Source of the DNA: Tolypocladium sp. Sup5 PDA-1
Lineage: Eukaryota; Ascomycota; Sordariomycetes; Hypocreales; Ophiocordycipitaceae
DNA: 64,000 nt
Direction: 5' to 3'
Assembly: GCA_000750105.3 (NCBI GenBank)
Contig: JPHH03000016.1
Coordinates: 310,001 to 374,000 of the forward strand
The position numbers and the translations under genes are program-made. Below the pieces are notes generated by a model. That model was not told the origin of the DNA. It searched no databases and worked only from the letters and a program-made list of their open reading frames with translations. Shown one piece after another: positions 55,643 through 64,000 of this stretch. The stretch's first letter is position 1; the number at the start of each line of letters is the position of its first letter.

Positions 55643-57178
55643 GGTGTACTTGGGTCTGCTGGCGTCGGCGTTGTTGCTGGAGTCGCTGGCGTATGCTGCG
55701 TGCAAGAAAAAGGAGCTGCGAGAACACTGTCCGGTTGCATCGATGCAAGGCAGTCAAGAGGAAAGTCTGGTTGGTAATAAACTCTGCTGCACTTGACGAG
55801 AGTTTGCGCTGTGATGTGTGATTCAGCAAGCGCCTCGGGTCACGGACGGCGCAAGCTGAGACACAGAGTTCAGACGACGACGAGCCTGGATCACGCGGCG
55901 GGTGGTGGAGTCTCGGGCCCGACAAAGGCGGCAGCAAAGCAAACAGACGAGGAGGAAAAGGGGCGTTCGGGAAGGACAGTGCTGGAATAGAGAAGAGATT
56001 TGAGTATTGCACGCCAGCACAGAGTTTAAACCTTGTTGAAAGGTTAAGAGTTAAGGGAGTTGAGAGTACTCGTAGTCCGTAAGATGAGCGGACGGTGAGG
56101 CAGTCTGCGACCAGAGGCCCGGCCCAAATTGCCGAGAGTGGGGGGGAGCTTGTTTCGCCTCGCAAATGAGTGATGGAGTTTTTGAGGCTGTGTTCGTTGT
56201 TCTCGTCGCTGGTTTGCGGAAGCAGCCGTCGTTGCCGCCGCGCTTGTTGGTGTTTGTTGCTCTCAGACGCCTCAATCGATGGTCCCGGGGCACGACTGCG
56301 GACTGTGAGGGGCTCACGACGCCGCGGCTTTGGTGGCAGGCGACCTAGGTACAGTACTGAATCGCGCTGCCACGCCCCGTTGGCCGCTATTTTGGGGGGA
56401 GCGAGGCACGGGCAGCTGTTGGCCTGGGCTGCAGGCCGGGCGCGTCGAGTATACTCCCAGTGGCGTCAATTGACGGCTGCTGCGCCATCCCGCCAGCGTG
56501 GGGTGCATCAGAGAACTGACAGGTTCGACGACATACCTTCCCTTGACCACTGGCTTTCAACAATTGAGGGAGGGCAATGTCCGATGGAGGGCTACAAGGG
56601 CCCTGCTGGTTGGCTGGTTGCGGAACCGTTGGATTGTGGTGATTGAGTTTGGCGCTAGGCGCTGAGGCTTCTGGAAGCTTTCGAGGCAAATCCCTAAACT
56701 CAGGCACGTTGGCCGTGTCTAGTAACTAGTTGCAACACCAAGACGGGCCGTTGGGGACCCGGGGTTTACAGAGACACTGTTCCTAGACGAATTGAGTTGC
56801 TGGACTATTCTAGGCCTCGGGCGCTCTGCTGCCTGTCATGCATGGCTGACGGCCAACCAAACCAACAAGACACCAGCCAAATACAGCAGCTCGTTGGACA
56901 CGGAGACAAAGAGATCCATATCGACCGGGTTGTTGGCGCCATCGCGTCCCAACGGTCGCCCCCCATCCTGGGCCATCCATCCAACCAGCCACCACCGCAT
57001 GCAGCCTTTAGTGGACTGCCACTGCGACTAGGTAATATGGAGATGTCGCCGATCCAGGCCCCTTGCCGGGCTCTTCTCCTGTCGCCTCCCGCGAGCACGG
57101 CCATCCTGTCAACCAACCTGTTCTTCGCCCGTCCAACCTGCAACCTCCAACCTCTGCATCCGGCCCCAGACACCGGCC
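55643..57178. other. Divergent intergenic region, 1.5 kb
   Basis: This region holds promoters of the HET gene and the DUF3405-like gene. Frames at 56170-56646 and 56797-57195 are open, but I see no coding character before the start at 57196. Confidence 0.45.
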
Positions 57179-57193
57179 ATGACACCGGCGTGA
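57179..57193 (+). promoter_or_regulatory. Four-codon upstream ORF
   Basis: ATG ACA CCG GCG TGA ends two bases before the main ATG at 57196. So close a stop could limit or re-route initiation on the main frame. Confidence 0.4.
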
Positions 57194-57195
57194 CC

Positions 57196-59097
57196 ATGAT
57201 CAAAGCGCGATTCCGGCAGTGGGTGCCCCTGCAACGCCTGCCGCCGCACCGCCTGCGCTGGATCCTCGTGCCCGCGCTGCTGTGGTTGATCGTCGGCGTC
57301 GTCCTGCTCGGCTCGCGGCACCCGCAGCTGGCGGGCCTCGTGCCATTGACCCGCGAGCGCCTCTTTGGCTCGCGCGTGCATCGCATGAGCCCGGCGCCGG
57401 CGCTGCCGAAGCTCGCGTCGCGGATATCGTGCCGGGGGCCGCGGGGGCGGGTGCTGTCCGACAGTCCGGACGACGAACTGCAGTATGGCGATGTGAGCGT
57501 TTGTAAGTGCTGAAGATGCGTCAATCTATGGGGGGGTTCGAATTGGGTGCTGATGCGCCAAGGAACAGCATATCCGACGCCCTTCTTGGGCTCGCAGCGA
57601 GAACTCGGCATCCACAAAACCTGGATGACCGCCGACGGCCGATACGGGCCATATGGGTTCGGCGAAGACGAGAAAGACACGTACAACCGCTCCAGGGTCG
57701 ACTGGGACAGGGTCGACTGGGGCAGGCTCCAGGACGACTGCTTCGACCGCAACTCGGAGCGGTTCCCGACCATGGCCCCGTCGATCCAGGTCCAAGGGCA
57801 GACTCGCTTCTCCTGGCTCAACCAGTCGACGATAAAGCCCACGCCGACGTGGGACGCCTTCAACGGCACGCGCAGAACGGCCCTCGTCATCCGCAGCTAC
57901 TCCAACTTTGCCTACAGGGCCGAGGACATGTGGCACACCCGCTCCCTCATCACCGAGGCGGCCCTCCACTCCGGCGGCGAGTACGCCGTCTTCCTGCTCG
58001 TCCACGTCCAGGACAAGGAGGCCAACATCTTCAGGTCGCAGGCCGCCTACGACGCCGCCTTCAAGGCCGCCAACATCCCGCCGGAGCTGCGGTCCATCGC
58101 CGTGCTCTGGGACGACAACCTGCTCGAGTCGTGGTACGCGGCCGTCGAGGAGCACCGCACCATGTGGCAGGTCAACCAGCCGCTGCAGCTCTTCGCCCTG
58201 CACTACCCCGAGTTCGACCACTACTGGCAGGTCGAGCTGGACCAGCGCTTCCTGGGCCACGCGGGCGAGTACCTCGACGCCGTGTCCGCCTTTGCGCGCA
58301 ACGAGCCGCGCAAGCAGGCGCTCGAGCGCGCGACGTACGCCTTCAACGAGGGCATCCACGGCACCTACAAGGGCCTCACGGCGCAGGTCGACGCCGCCAA
58401 CAACGGCACCTCGCGCGCCTGGGGCCCCGTCCGCATCCCGGACATCCGGCCCATCGGCCCGGAGCCGCCGGTGGCGTGGCCCGAGGATGACGACTTCCTG
58501 TGGGGCGTCGGCGAGGACGCCGACGTGGTGGTGACGAGCATGTGCGCCGACGTGCTGCAGACGGACTGGACGTTCCGCGGCTACATCGCCGGCTTCTCCA
58601 GCGGCCAGGACACGCCGCGCTGGTTCTGCCCGCCGGCCGTGATGCGCGCCAGCCGCGCGCTGCTGCTGGCCGTGCACCAGGGCCAGCACGACCAGGGGCT
58701 GAGCATCCCGAGCGAGGCCGTGCTGCCGACGTGGGCGCTGTGGCACGGCCTCAAGCTGAGCTACCCGCCGCAGCCGGCGTATATGCGGCCGCACGAGCCG
58801 GAGCTCGAGGACTTCAGGGACGAGACGACGCGCGTGGAGGCCGACTTCCTCAACAAGACCGAGACGCCCTTCTTCGGCGTCACGCCCGCGCAGTCGACGG
58901 ACGGCCTGGCGCACGGGAACCCGCAGAGCTTCGCGGACCGGGGCATGACGTGGTGGTGGACGGCGTCGTGGCCGCGGAGGATCGTGGACATTTGGCTCGA
59001 GGGGGACACGGGGGCGGAGCGCTGGCCGGCGCTGCTCGCGGCGGTGGACGGGCGGGTGTACATGCCGAACCTGGCGATGCACCCGGTCAAGACGTAG
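57196..59097 (+). CDS. DUF3405-like type II membrane protein, 611 aa
   Basis: Exon 1 is 57196-57502, then a 66-base intron (GTAAGT...AACAG), then exon 2 to 59097. Joining at the nearer acceptor would create a stop, so the acceptor at 57567-57568 is the one used. A short basic N-terminus (MIKARFRQ) and one hydrophobic segment at about 20-40 (LVPALLWLIVGVVLLG) predict a type II Golgi/ER protein. The lumenal part carries YPTPFLGSQRELG, RTALVIRSYSNFAY, FLLVHVQDKEAN, WQVELDQRFLGHAGEY, and a Trp-rich end (GMTWWWTASWPRR). This is the pattern of the fungal family annotated DUF3405, thought to be glycosyltransferase-like. A four-codon uORF precedes the start. The catalytic role is inference. Confidence 0.85.
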
Positions 59098-59660
59098 GGC
59101 GTACGCATACGGACTCGATGGGCGAGGCGCTTGGATATCTGCATGGACGTGTTGCATGTACAGCGTGGGGCTTGGATATCTGTATGGCCATGTTACTTGT
59201 ACAGCGTGGGCGGCATCCGGGCACGTGGCTTGGATGATGGATATATTGTTGGATCGAGGAGCGACATACCCCCTGCTGCTTGTAAGATATGAATGGAATA
59301 CTTACCGGCTTTGGAAAGCTGAACACATGCCAAACCCCCGCCGCCTTCAGGCATGTGGTGACGTCTCCATGCCGCAGACTCAGCTGTCACCCTGAACCCA
59401 TCTGCGCCATCAAATGTTACTTGAGCGGGCAATCACGGTCTCAGGGCATCTAACTTTTGGAACCTATAAGATCGGAGATGGGGAGCTTCTAGTTTTCACT
59501 CGTAATGGCTCTCAATGGGCTGGGCTGAGCAGTAAACACTTAGCTCATCATGCTGACTCGACTCCAATTATGGACTCGCCACGTGGTGGTGTCTTAGACT
59601 GTACATGTACTTCGTAGTCTTAGGGTTGCATAGATGTAACCTTCCATTCAAGCGTAGAAC
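59098..59660. other. Spacer with tandem duplication
   Basis: This contains the 3' flank of the DUF3405-like gene and a 41-base duplication. No gene was seen. Confidence 0.5.
59130..59210 (+). repeat. 41-bp tandem duplication
   Basis: CTTGGATATCTGCATGG... at 59130 is repeated at 59171 with about five substitutions, both copies ending TACAGCGTGGG. A local slippage duplication downstream of the DUF3405-like gene. Confidence 0.85.
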
Positions 59661-59762
59661 TTGGCTTTCTATTACGAGGTCGCGTTCCTTGCGAGTCCTC
59701 ATGCTAGCTACGTCACAGGGCAGATTGTGCCTGTTGATGGCGGAATTCACCTACCCCAAAGA
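59661..59762 (+). pseudogene. Short-chain dehydrogenase C-terminal fragment
   Basis: The reading EVAFLASPHASYVTGQIVPVDGG is the standard C-terminal block of classical SDR oxidoreductases. Nothing before it in this frame belongs to an SDR, so it is a remnant. Confidence 0.65.
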
Positions 59763-59954
59763 AAAAAGATATATTCCCGGCCTCGTCGGGACTCATTCAG
59801 TCACACCTTCTTACTTCTTGGTATAGCCTACAGCATACCTTTTTTGCTTACCAAGTGCAACGTGAAGCGCCTGAACTTCGCTTCGTATAGGGACCGAAAA
59901 TCTTGTCGAAACCCAAGGCCTGCAATTGTGGTAAGATCGGACTGCTGCTGCGCT

Positions 59955-60038
59955 AGAATGCATGAGCGCCGCGCCGGCGTTATTGACGAAACTGTCGACG
60001 GTGTCCGATCCGAACGCTGCCAATGCGGCATCTGTTGC
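59955..60038 (-). pseudogene. Short-chain dehydrogenase NNAG fragment, opposite strand
   Basis: The minus strand encodes AAFGSDTVDSFVNNAGAALM, the SDR NNAG core motif, about 190 bases from the plus-strand C-terminal fragment. Two parts of SDRs in opposite orientation point to rearrangement. Confidence 0.6.
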
Positions 60039-60194
60039 ATTGTGTAATAATAACTTACCGAGTAAAGCAGCTGGACCCCCGCATCGGGCAGCAACGGCGC
60101 CTAGCCCGATCAGGGTGTGCCGCTCAACCTAGCGGGGACAACCGCATGCCGCATCCAATATGGCTCAACTGTGTCGATCCGATCAGTGCGCCAT

Positions 60195-62282
60195 ATGCTT
60201 GAGCTCTATCTTAATCGCAAAATGTTCCACTTCGAGTACGAAAAGATTGAGGGCCGGCCAGATGGCGACCATATTCGGATCCTAACATTGGCGCCAAGCG
60301 AGAATACTACAGATCCCCTTCAGGTCCGCCTCTCTGTCGTCAACTTGGCCAGTCAGCCAACCTACGAAGCGCTATCGTACTGCTGGGGAGATGCCACTCA
60401 CAAGCTTCTCATTTTCTGCGATGGAAAGCCCTTTGCAGTGACAGAGAACCTGGATTCTGTTCTCCGTCATCTTCGTCTGGCCGAGGACGAAAGAGTCCTG
60501 TGGATCGACGCCATCTGTATCAACCAAAGTGATGTCTCCGAGCGCGCGCATCAGGTGAATCTCATGCGGAATATATATCGGATGGCCAGCAGGGTGGTTA
60601 TCTGGCTGGGCGATGCAGATGCCGATAGCGACCTGGTCTTTCCCCTCTGTGAGCAGATGGTTGAGAGTAGATTAGATCTCCTCACCGATGACACTATCGG
60701 GATCGACCGTGACGAGATCTTATGGGGACCGAACAAGAGACAGATTGTGAAACAGAAGCTGGCTGAGGTGAGGCGCCGCAAAGCCGCAGCCGAGAGCGAG
60801 AACTCACAGCCTCGGGATGGTGAGGGTCACGAGAACCGCGACATCAGCAACTCCGACTCTTCCAACACCGCTTCGCAGGCCCCTGTGAAAGCAGCCGTCC
60901 CAGACAAGGTACGCGAGACGACCAGCGAGGAGGCCGCAGCCTTTTTACGGCTGATCGGCCGCCCTTGGTTCACTCGCTGTTGGGTTCTCCAGGAAGCCTG
61001 CCTTGGACGGGAAGCAGTGGTCCTATGTGGCACGAGGTCCATTGACTGGGAGGTCTTTTATATCGGCTTCACACTGACCGTTCTCCTTGGAGAACAGGCG
61101 CTTGAGGGCCGGCCTGAGCAGATCTTGCGAGGCGGGCTGATTCTGATGATGTTAATGCGAATGAGGCTGCAGTATCCAGACGCAGGTTGGCAACGCATTG
61201 ACCTTCTTTGGCTGCTTTGGGAAGTCTTGCCCCTAGATGCTACCGATCCGAGGGACAAGGTATATTCGATCCTTGGCCTCATCGGTGAGGAAGAATCTCA
61301 AACGCTAGGGCTGACGCCGGATTACACCATCTCTGTGGAAGAATGCTACAGGCGGACATCACTTGCTATCATGTCTTATGCGAAGAATTTGGATGTCCTT
61401 CTTACCGATCGCATGTCGGGGTCGGCATTGAACTCGCCATCCTGGGTTCCGGATTGGAGTTTTCTGGAGCGGCCGGCTCCTGTCTCGTTGGTTCGAGACG
61501 AAGACCGGGACGGTACAGAAGAGCCAAAGTTCAAGCCATTTCGTGCTTCAGCCTCTGATCATTGGAAACCTACGGTCAAAGCAGGCTCAAACGCCCTCAT
61601 CCTGTCGGGCTATGCATTCGACCGAATCATAGTGTTAGAGGATGTCCTGACAGTCCCAAAGCTGGACCATCTAGCCATTAACGGCATGACCTCATCGATG
61701 GGCGAGTTCACGAGCGTCTGGAAGACGCTTCTCACTGGACTAGGCTCATATTTCGACATGCTAGTCAGGTGGGAGAAGCTTGCTTTCTCCAGGAAGTACC
61801 CAAAATATCCTACCGGTGAAGACTTGGAAACCGTCTTTGCCATCACCATGTGCGCTGGAAATATAGGTGGGTCGGAGTCAGCGTTGGCCGGATTCAAGAA
61901 GTGGCGGAAGACACTCCGTGGACCAAAGATGTTGACCTTCCTTAAGGGGCTCGGTGTGGATGGTGGGATCTACAAATCGATGGTTGCTGCCACGGGCATA
62001 ATCTCTGGGATAAGTAACATGGAAGACAGAGTGTATGCAACTTCAACCGAAAGGACGCTGTATCGTCGCCTGGCGAGGACAGAGAAAGGCTACCTCGCTG
62101 TCGTACCGAGTCACAGCGCTATTGGGGATCAAATAGCGCTCTTTCGGGGAGGGAAGACACCTTTTATCGCTCGGCCAACCCCTAATGGACAAAAAGTGCT
62201 GATAGGACCATGCTACGTCCATGGAATCATGTATGGGGAAGCATGGGACAACGCATTGCCTAAGGAGGTAGAGATCGTTTAA
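60195..62282 (+). CDS. HET-domain protein, 695 aa
   Basis: ATG 60195 (MLELYLNRKMFHFEY) starts the frame; it is open upstream to 60117 without ATG. A canonical HET domain spans about 55-290: TYEALSYCWGD (57-66), LWIDAICINQSD (102-113), RNIYRMASRVVIWLGD (125-140), an acidic/Ser insert, then RPWFTRCWVLQEACLG. The C-terminal half carries the usual region seen after HET in 6-heterokaryon-type proteins (DPRDKVYSILGL; SPSWVPDWSF; YAFDRIIVL). This family triggers hyphal fusion incompatibility and other cell-death responses. No intron is needed. Codon usage is less GC-biased than the other HET gene. Confidence 0.9.
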   Translation: MLELYLNRKMFHFEYEKIEGRPDGDHIRILTLAPSENTTDPLQVRLSVVNLASQPTYEALSYCWGDATHKLLIFCDGKPFAVTENLDSVLRHLRLAEDERVLWIDAICINQSDVSERAHQVNLMRNIYRMASRVVIWLGDADADSDLVFPLCEQMVESRLDLLTDDTIGIDRDEILWGPNKRQIVKQKLAEVRRRKAAAESENSQPRDGEGHENRDISNSDSSNTASQAPVKAAVPDKVRETTSEEAAAFLRLIGRPWFTRCWVLQEACLGREAVVLCGTRSIDWEVFYIGFTLTVLLGEQALEGRPEQILRGGLILMMLMRMRLQYPDAGWQRIDLLWLLWEVLPLDATDPRDKVYSILGLIGEEESQTLGLTPDYTISVEECYRRTSLAIMSYAKNLDVLLTDRMSGSALNSPSWVPDWSFLERPAPVSLVRDEDRDGTEEPKFKPFRASASDHWKPTVKAGSNALILSGYAFDRIIVLEDVLTVPKLDHLAINGMTSSMGEFTSVWKTLLTGLGSYFDMLVRWEKLAFSRKYPKYPTGEDLETVFAITMCAGNIGGSESALAGFKKWRKTLRGPKMLTFLKGLGVDGGIYKSMVAATGIISGISNMEDRVYATSTERTLYRRLARTEKGYLAVVPSHSAIGDQIALFRGGKTPFIARPTPNGQKVLIGPCYVHGIMYGEAWDNALPKEVEIV

Positions 62283-62747
62283 GAATCTACATAGATAGTG
62301 ATTAGAGGCAATAATCACTATAGAAGGCAAACAATCACTATGGGATCCGAAGCCATTTCTCACGCGGAGCTGCCTGAGCCCGAATGGCGAGAATCGACGT
62401 CCAAGTAAAATGCACCTCCGGCACGGCTGGCGTTGAACTCAAAGCGCCCCCAGTGCGACCGGCGCCGACTTATAAGCGAAGCGGGGAGGCCCACTACTAT
62501 GCCAGGAGCAATTCTTGGTGCTTGATCGTGAATTTGTGACTTGGTGCGAGTCGTTCAACGGTTTGATATCTTTGCCTTGGCCTTTGAGGACTGTATGCCA
62601 AGCTGTCTACTCCGTAGCTTGAGAGGAGATGACAAGAACTAAGATGGGACATGGGAACTACACCAGACGCTGAATTCATATCCAGCCCACGTCTCCAACT
62701 TCGCATCAAGAATGAGTCTGGTCCGAGCCATCCCTCATGATGCTCAT
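62283..62747. other. Spacer between HET and kinase-like genes
   Basis: Convergent 3' flanks. It has a short hairpin just after the HET stop. Nothing else recognisable. Confidence 0.5.
62295..62341. repeat. Inverted repeat, ATAGTGATT with two AATCACTAT partners
   Basis: A 9-bp stem (62295-62303 with 62313-62321) and a second possible partner (62333-62341) lie 13 bases past the HET stop. They may form a 3'-UTR hairpin or mark a small inserted element. Confidence 0.6.
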
Positions 62748-64000
62748 TCATCTCAGCGCCTTGACAACCGGGAGACCCTGGGCATCCATCACCACCCTGT
62801 CGACCCTATCGACCCCATCGTACCTGTCCACATCCAACTCGGCGCCGAACAGCCGCCGGGCTATCTTTGTGAAATATGCAGACGCCTGGATAATGCGGTT
62901 GGCGGCTGCGATAATGGCCCGGGTATTGTCGACGCCTTCAGTCGTCGGCGTGACCACCAAGTCGCGGATATCGCGCCCGATCTTGCTCCAGGTTCCTAGG
63001 AGATTTAACTTGGAGAAGCTGGAGGGTAGGAAGCTGGCCTCCGAGGAATCAACAACAGCAACGCGGCGATCGTGGTCGATGATGAAGTTACGCAGCCAAA
63101 TATCTGAATAGCAGAAGACCATGGGCTCGCGCGAGAGGTCCTTGACGCGCTCCTGGCGCCGAGCTCCTTCGAGAAACTAGACATTCAGCGACTCAGCAGA
63201 TAGCTTGCCCATAGCACCAGGACCCTTATGGCTTTGAGATGCTCTTCTAGCTGGGCGACGTCTTTGTAATGGCAGGGAGCTCTTTCAAACACAAAGAGAG
63301 CATGCCGTATCCTGCCCCCGCTAATACTGGTAGGAGGAGAGCCCGGCGGGACGGGGATTCGATAGAGCTCAGAGACGGCGGATGCGACGGAGGTGTATAT
63401 CGCGTCTTTGGCAGCCTCGTCCTCGGCCGACTCTAGCCACTGCTCGGCCGTCTTGCCGGGTGCGTATTCCATGACGATATAGGATTCGTATAATGAGTGT
63501 CCATTCTCTGAGCTCAAGTCCAGCTAACAGGCATAAAAGACGGCGGGTGCGCGCACTGGCGACTGCAGGCGCCGAAGCTGCTCATGTGCTACCTCCTGCG
63601 ATGCAATCTCCTCCCAAATGACGGCGCTGCCGTACTTAATCCAGAAGACGCGTGTCTCTGGCGGATAAGCGACGCCCCAGTTGTAGGAGCGGTGCTCTGG
63701 ATTGGGCCCGGTGCACAGCGCGAGGAGCTCGGCCGGAGTGGGCACTACAGAGCGCCGGGAGGGGCCGGCCGGCCGTGTGTTCCCTGACGACGCGTACCGG
63801 AGGCGCCATGAGATGCGTAGAGATGCAGATGTGCTGTGTGTGGTGGCGGTCAGAGAATGGCGATGATGAGCATGGTGATGCAGGGAGGAAAAGAAGGCGG
63901 AAGAAAGGAATCTGCGCAACTGGGGTTTATAACCCTGAGAGTTGGCTGTGCTGTGCAGTGAATTGACTGCAAAAATGCACTCCCAAATGAGATAAACCAT
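62748..64000 (-). pseudogene. Aminoglycoside-phosphotransferase-like kinase with in-frame stop (start unresolved)
   Basis: Reading minus from the window edge, the protein core begins near PTPAELLALC and runs RSYNWGVAYPPETRVFWIKYG to PAVFYAC. A TAG at 63526-63524 then interrupts, and the same frame continues LDLSSENGHSLYESYIVMEY. After an intron (donor in the GTCCTG/GTGCTA region, acceptor GTCTAG near 63180) comes FLEGARRQERV...VFCYSDIWLRNFIID, the catalytic-loop equivalent of APH/choline kinases, where the usual HxD is YSD. The end is at TGA 62748. Fungal members are common and their substrates are mostly unknown. Only one codon breaks the frame, so nonsense decay, an overlooked short intron or a sequencing error are all possible. 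The true start may be beyond 64000. Confidence 0.55.

Noticed and set aside
57526..59157. A 543-codon minus-strand open frame
   Set aside because: Antisense shadow of the DUF3405-like gene; no motif and no plausible start context.

Overview
This window comes from the genome of a filamentous ascomycete (Pezizomycotina), most likely a Sordariomycete. The genes have short spliceosomal introns of about 47-110 bases with GT-AG ends and CTAAC/CTGAC-like branch points. Third codon positions are GC-rich. Two HET-domain genes and an NLR-type gene are present, together with typical fungal orthologues: LIS1/NudF, a CTD-kinase cyclin, a TMEM33-type ER protein, an Hsp31 DJ-1 protein and a DUF3405-like protein. 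I cannot name the species.

Layout. 1-9.8 kb is ordinary core sequence: the end of an unknown repeat-bearing membrane protein, a 77-residue spliced small protein, an FHA-domain nuclear protein, the nucleolar L1-like protein Cic1, and palmitoyl-protein thioesterase. 9.8-18.5 kb is accessory: a 12-bp minisatellite, a possible tiny secreted peptide gene, an AT-rich block that looks like repeat-induced point mutation (RIP), a SesB-hydrolase/NACHT/ankyrin NLR gene with one unresolved frame break, and a decayed alpha/beta-hydrolase fragment. 18.5-34.4 kb is mostly core: Hsp31-like protein, secreted S10 serine carboxypeptidase, two uncharacterised genes, a frameshifted Tc1-like helix-turn-helix relic, the cyclin of CTDK-I, and a PTEN-type phosphatase.

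34.4-37.4 kb is a relic zone with ankyrin debris, inverted repeats and a decayed ORF. A TMEM33/Pom33-like gene and LIS1/PAC1 follow, both on the minus strand. 41.5-48.9 kb is a second accessory island: a family of decayed genes with RIP-type transitions, a methyltransferase pseudogene carrying stops, one intact delta-12-type desaturase of less GC-rich codon usage, and a long AT-leaning desert ending in a small secreted cysteine-rich protein. 49.9-59.1 kb holds an MDP-1-like HAD phosphatase, a Sec14-type CRAL-TRIO protein, a divergent HET protein and a DUF3405-like type II membrane protein. The last 5 kb has fragments of short-chain dehydrogenases in opposite orientations, a canonical HET gene, and an aminoglycoside-phosphotransferase-like kinase interrupted by an in-frame stop.

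The core genes do not form a pathway. The shared theme of the accessory parts is self/non-self recognition (NLR and two HET genes) embedded in gene debris with RIP-like signatures. No operon-like structure, rRNA, tRNA or CRISPR array was recognised. Exon boundaries were read by eye from splice signals, frame continuity and family resemblance. All family assignments rest on motifs, not on database searches.
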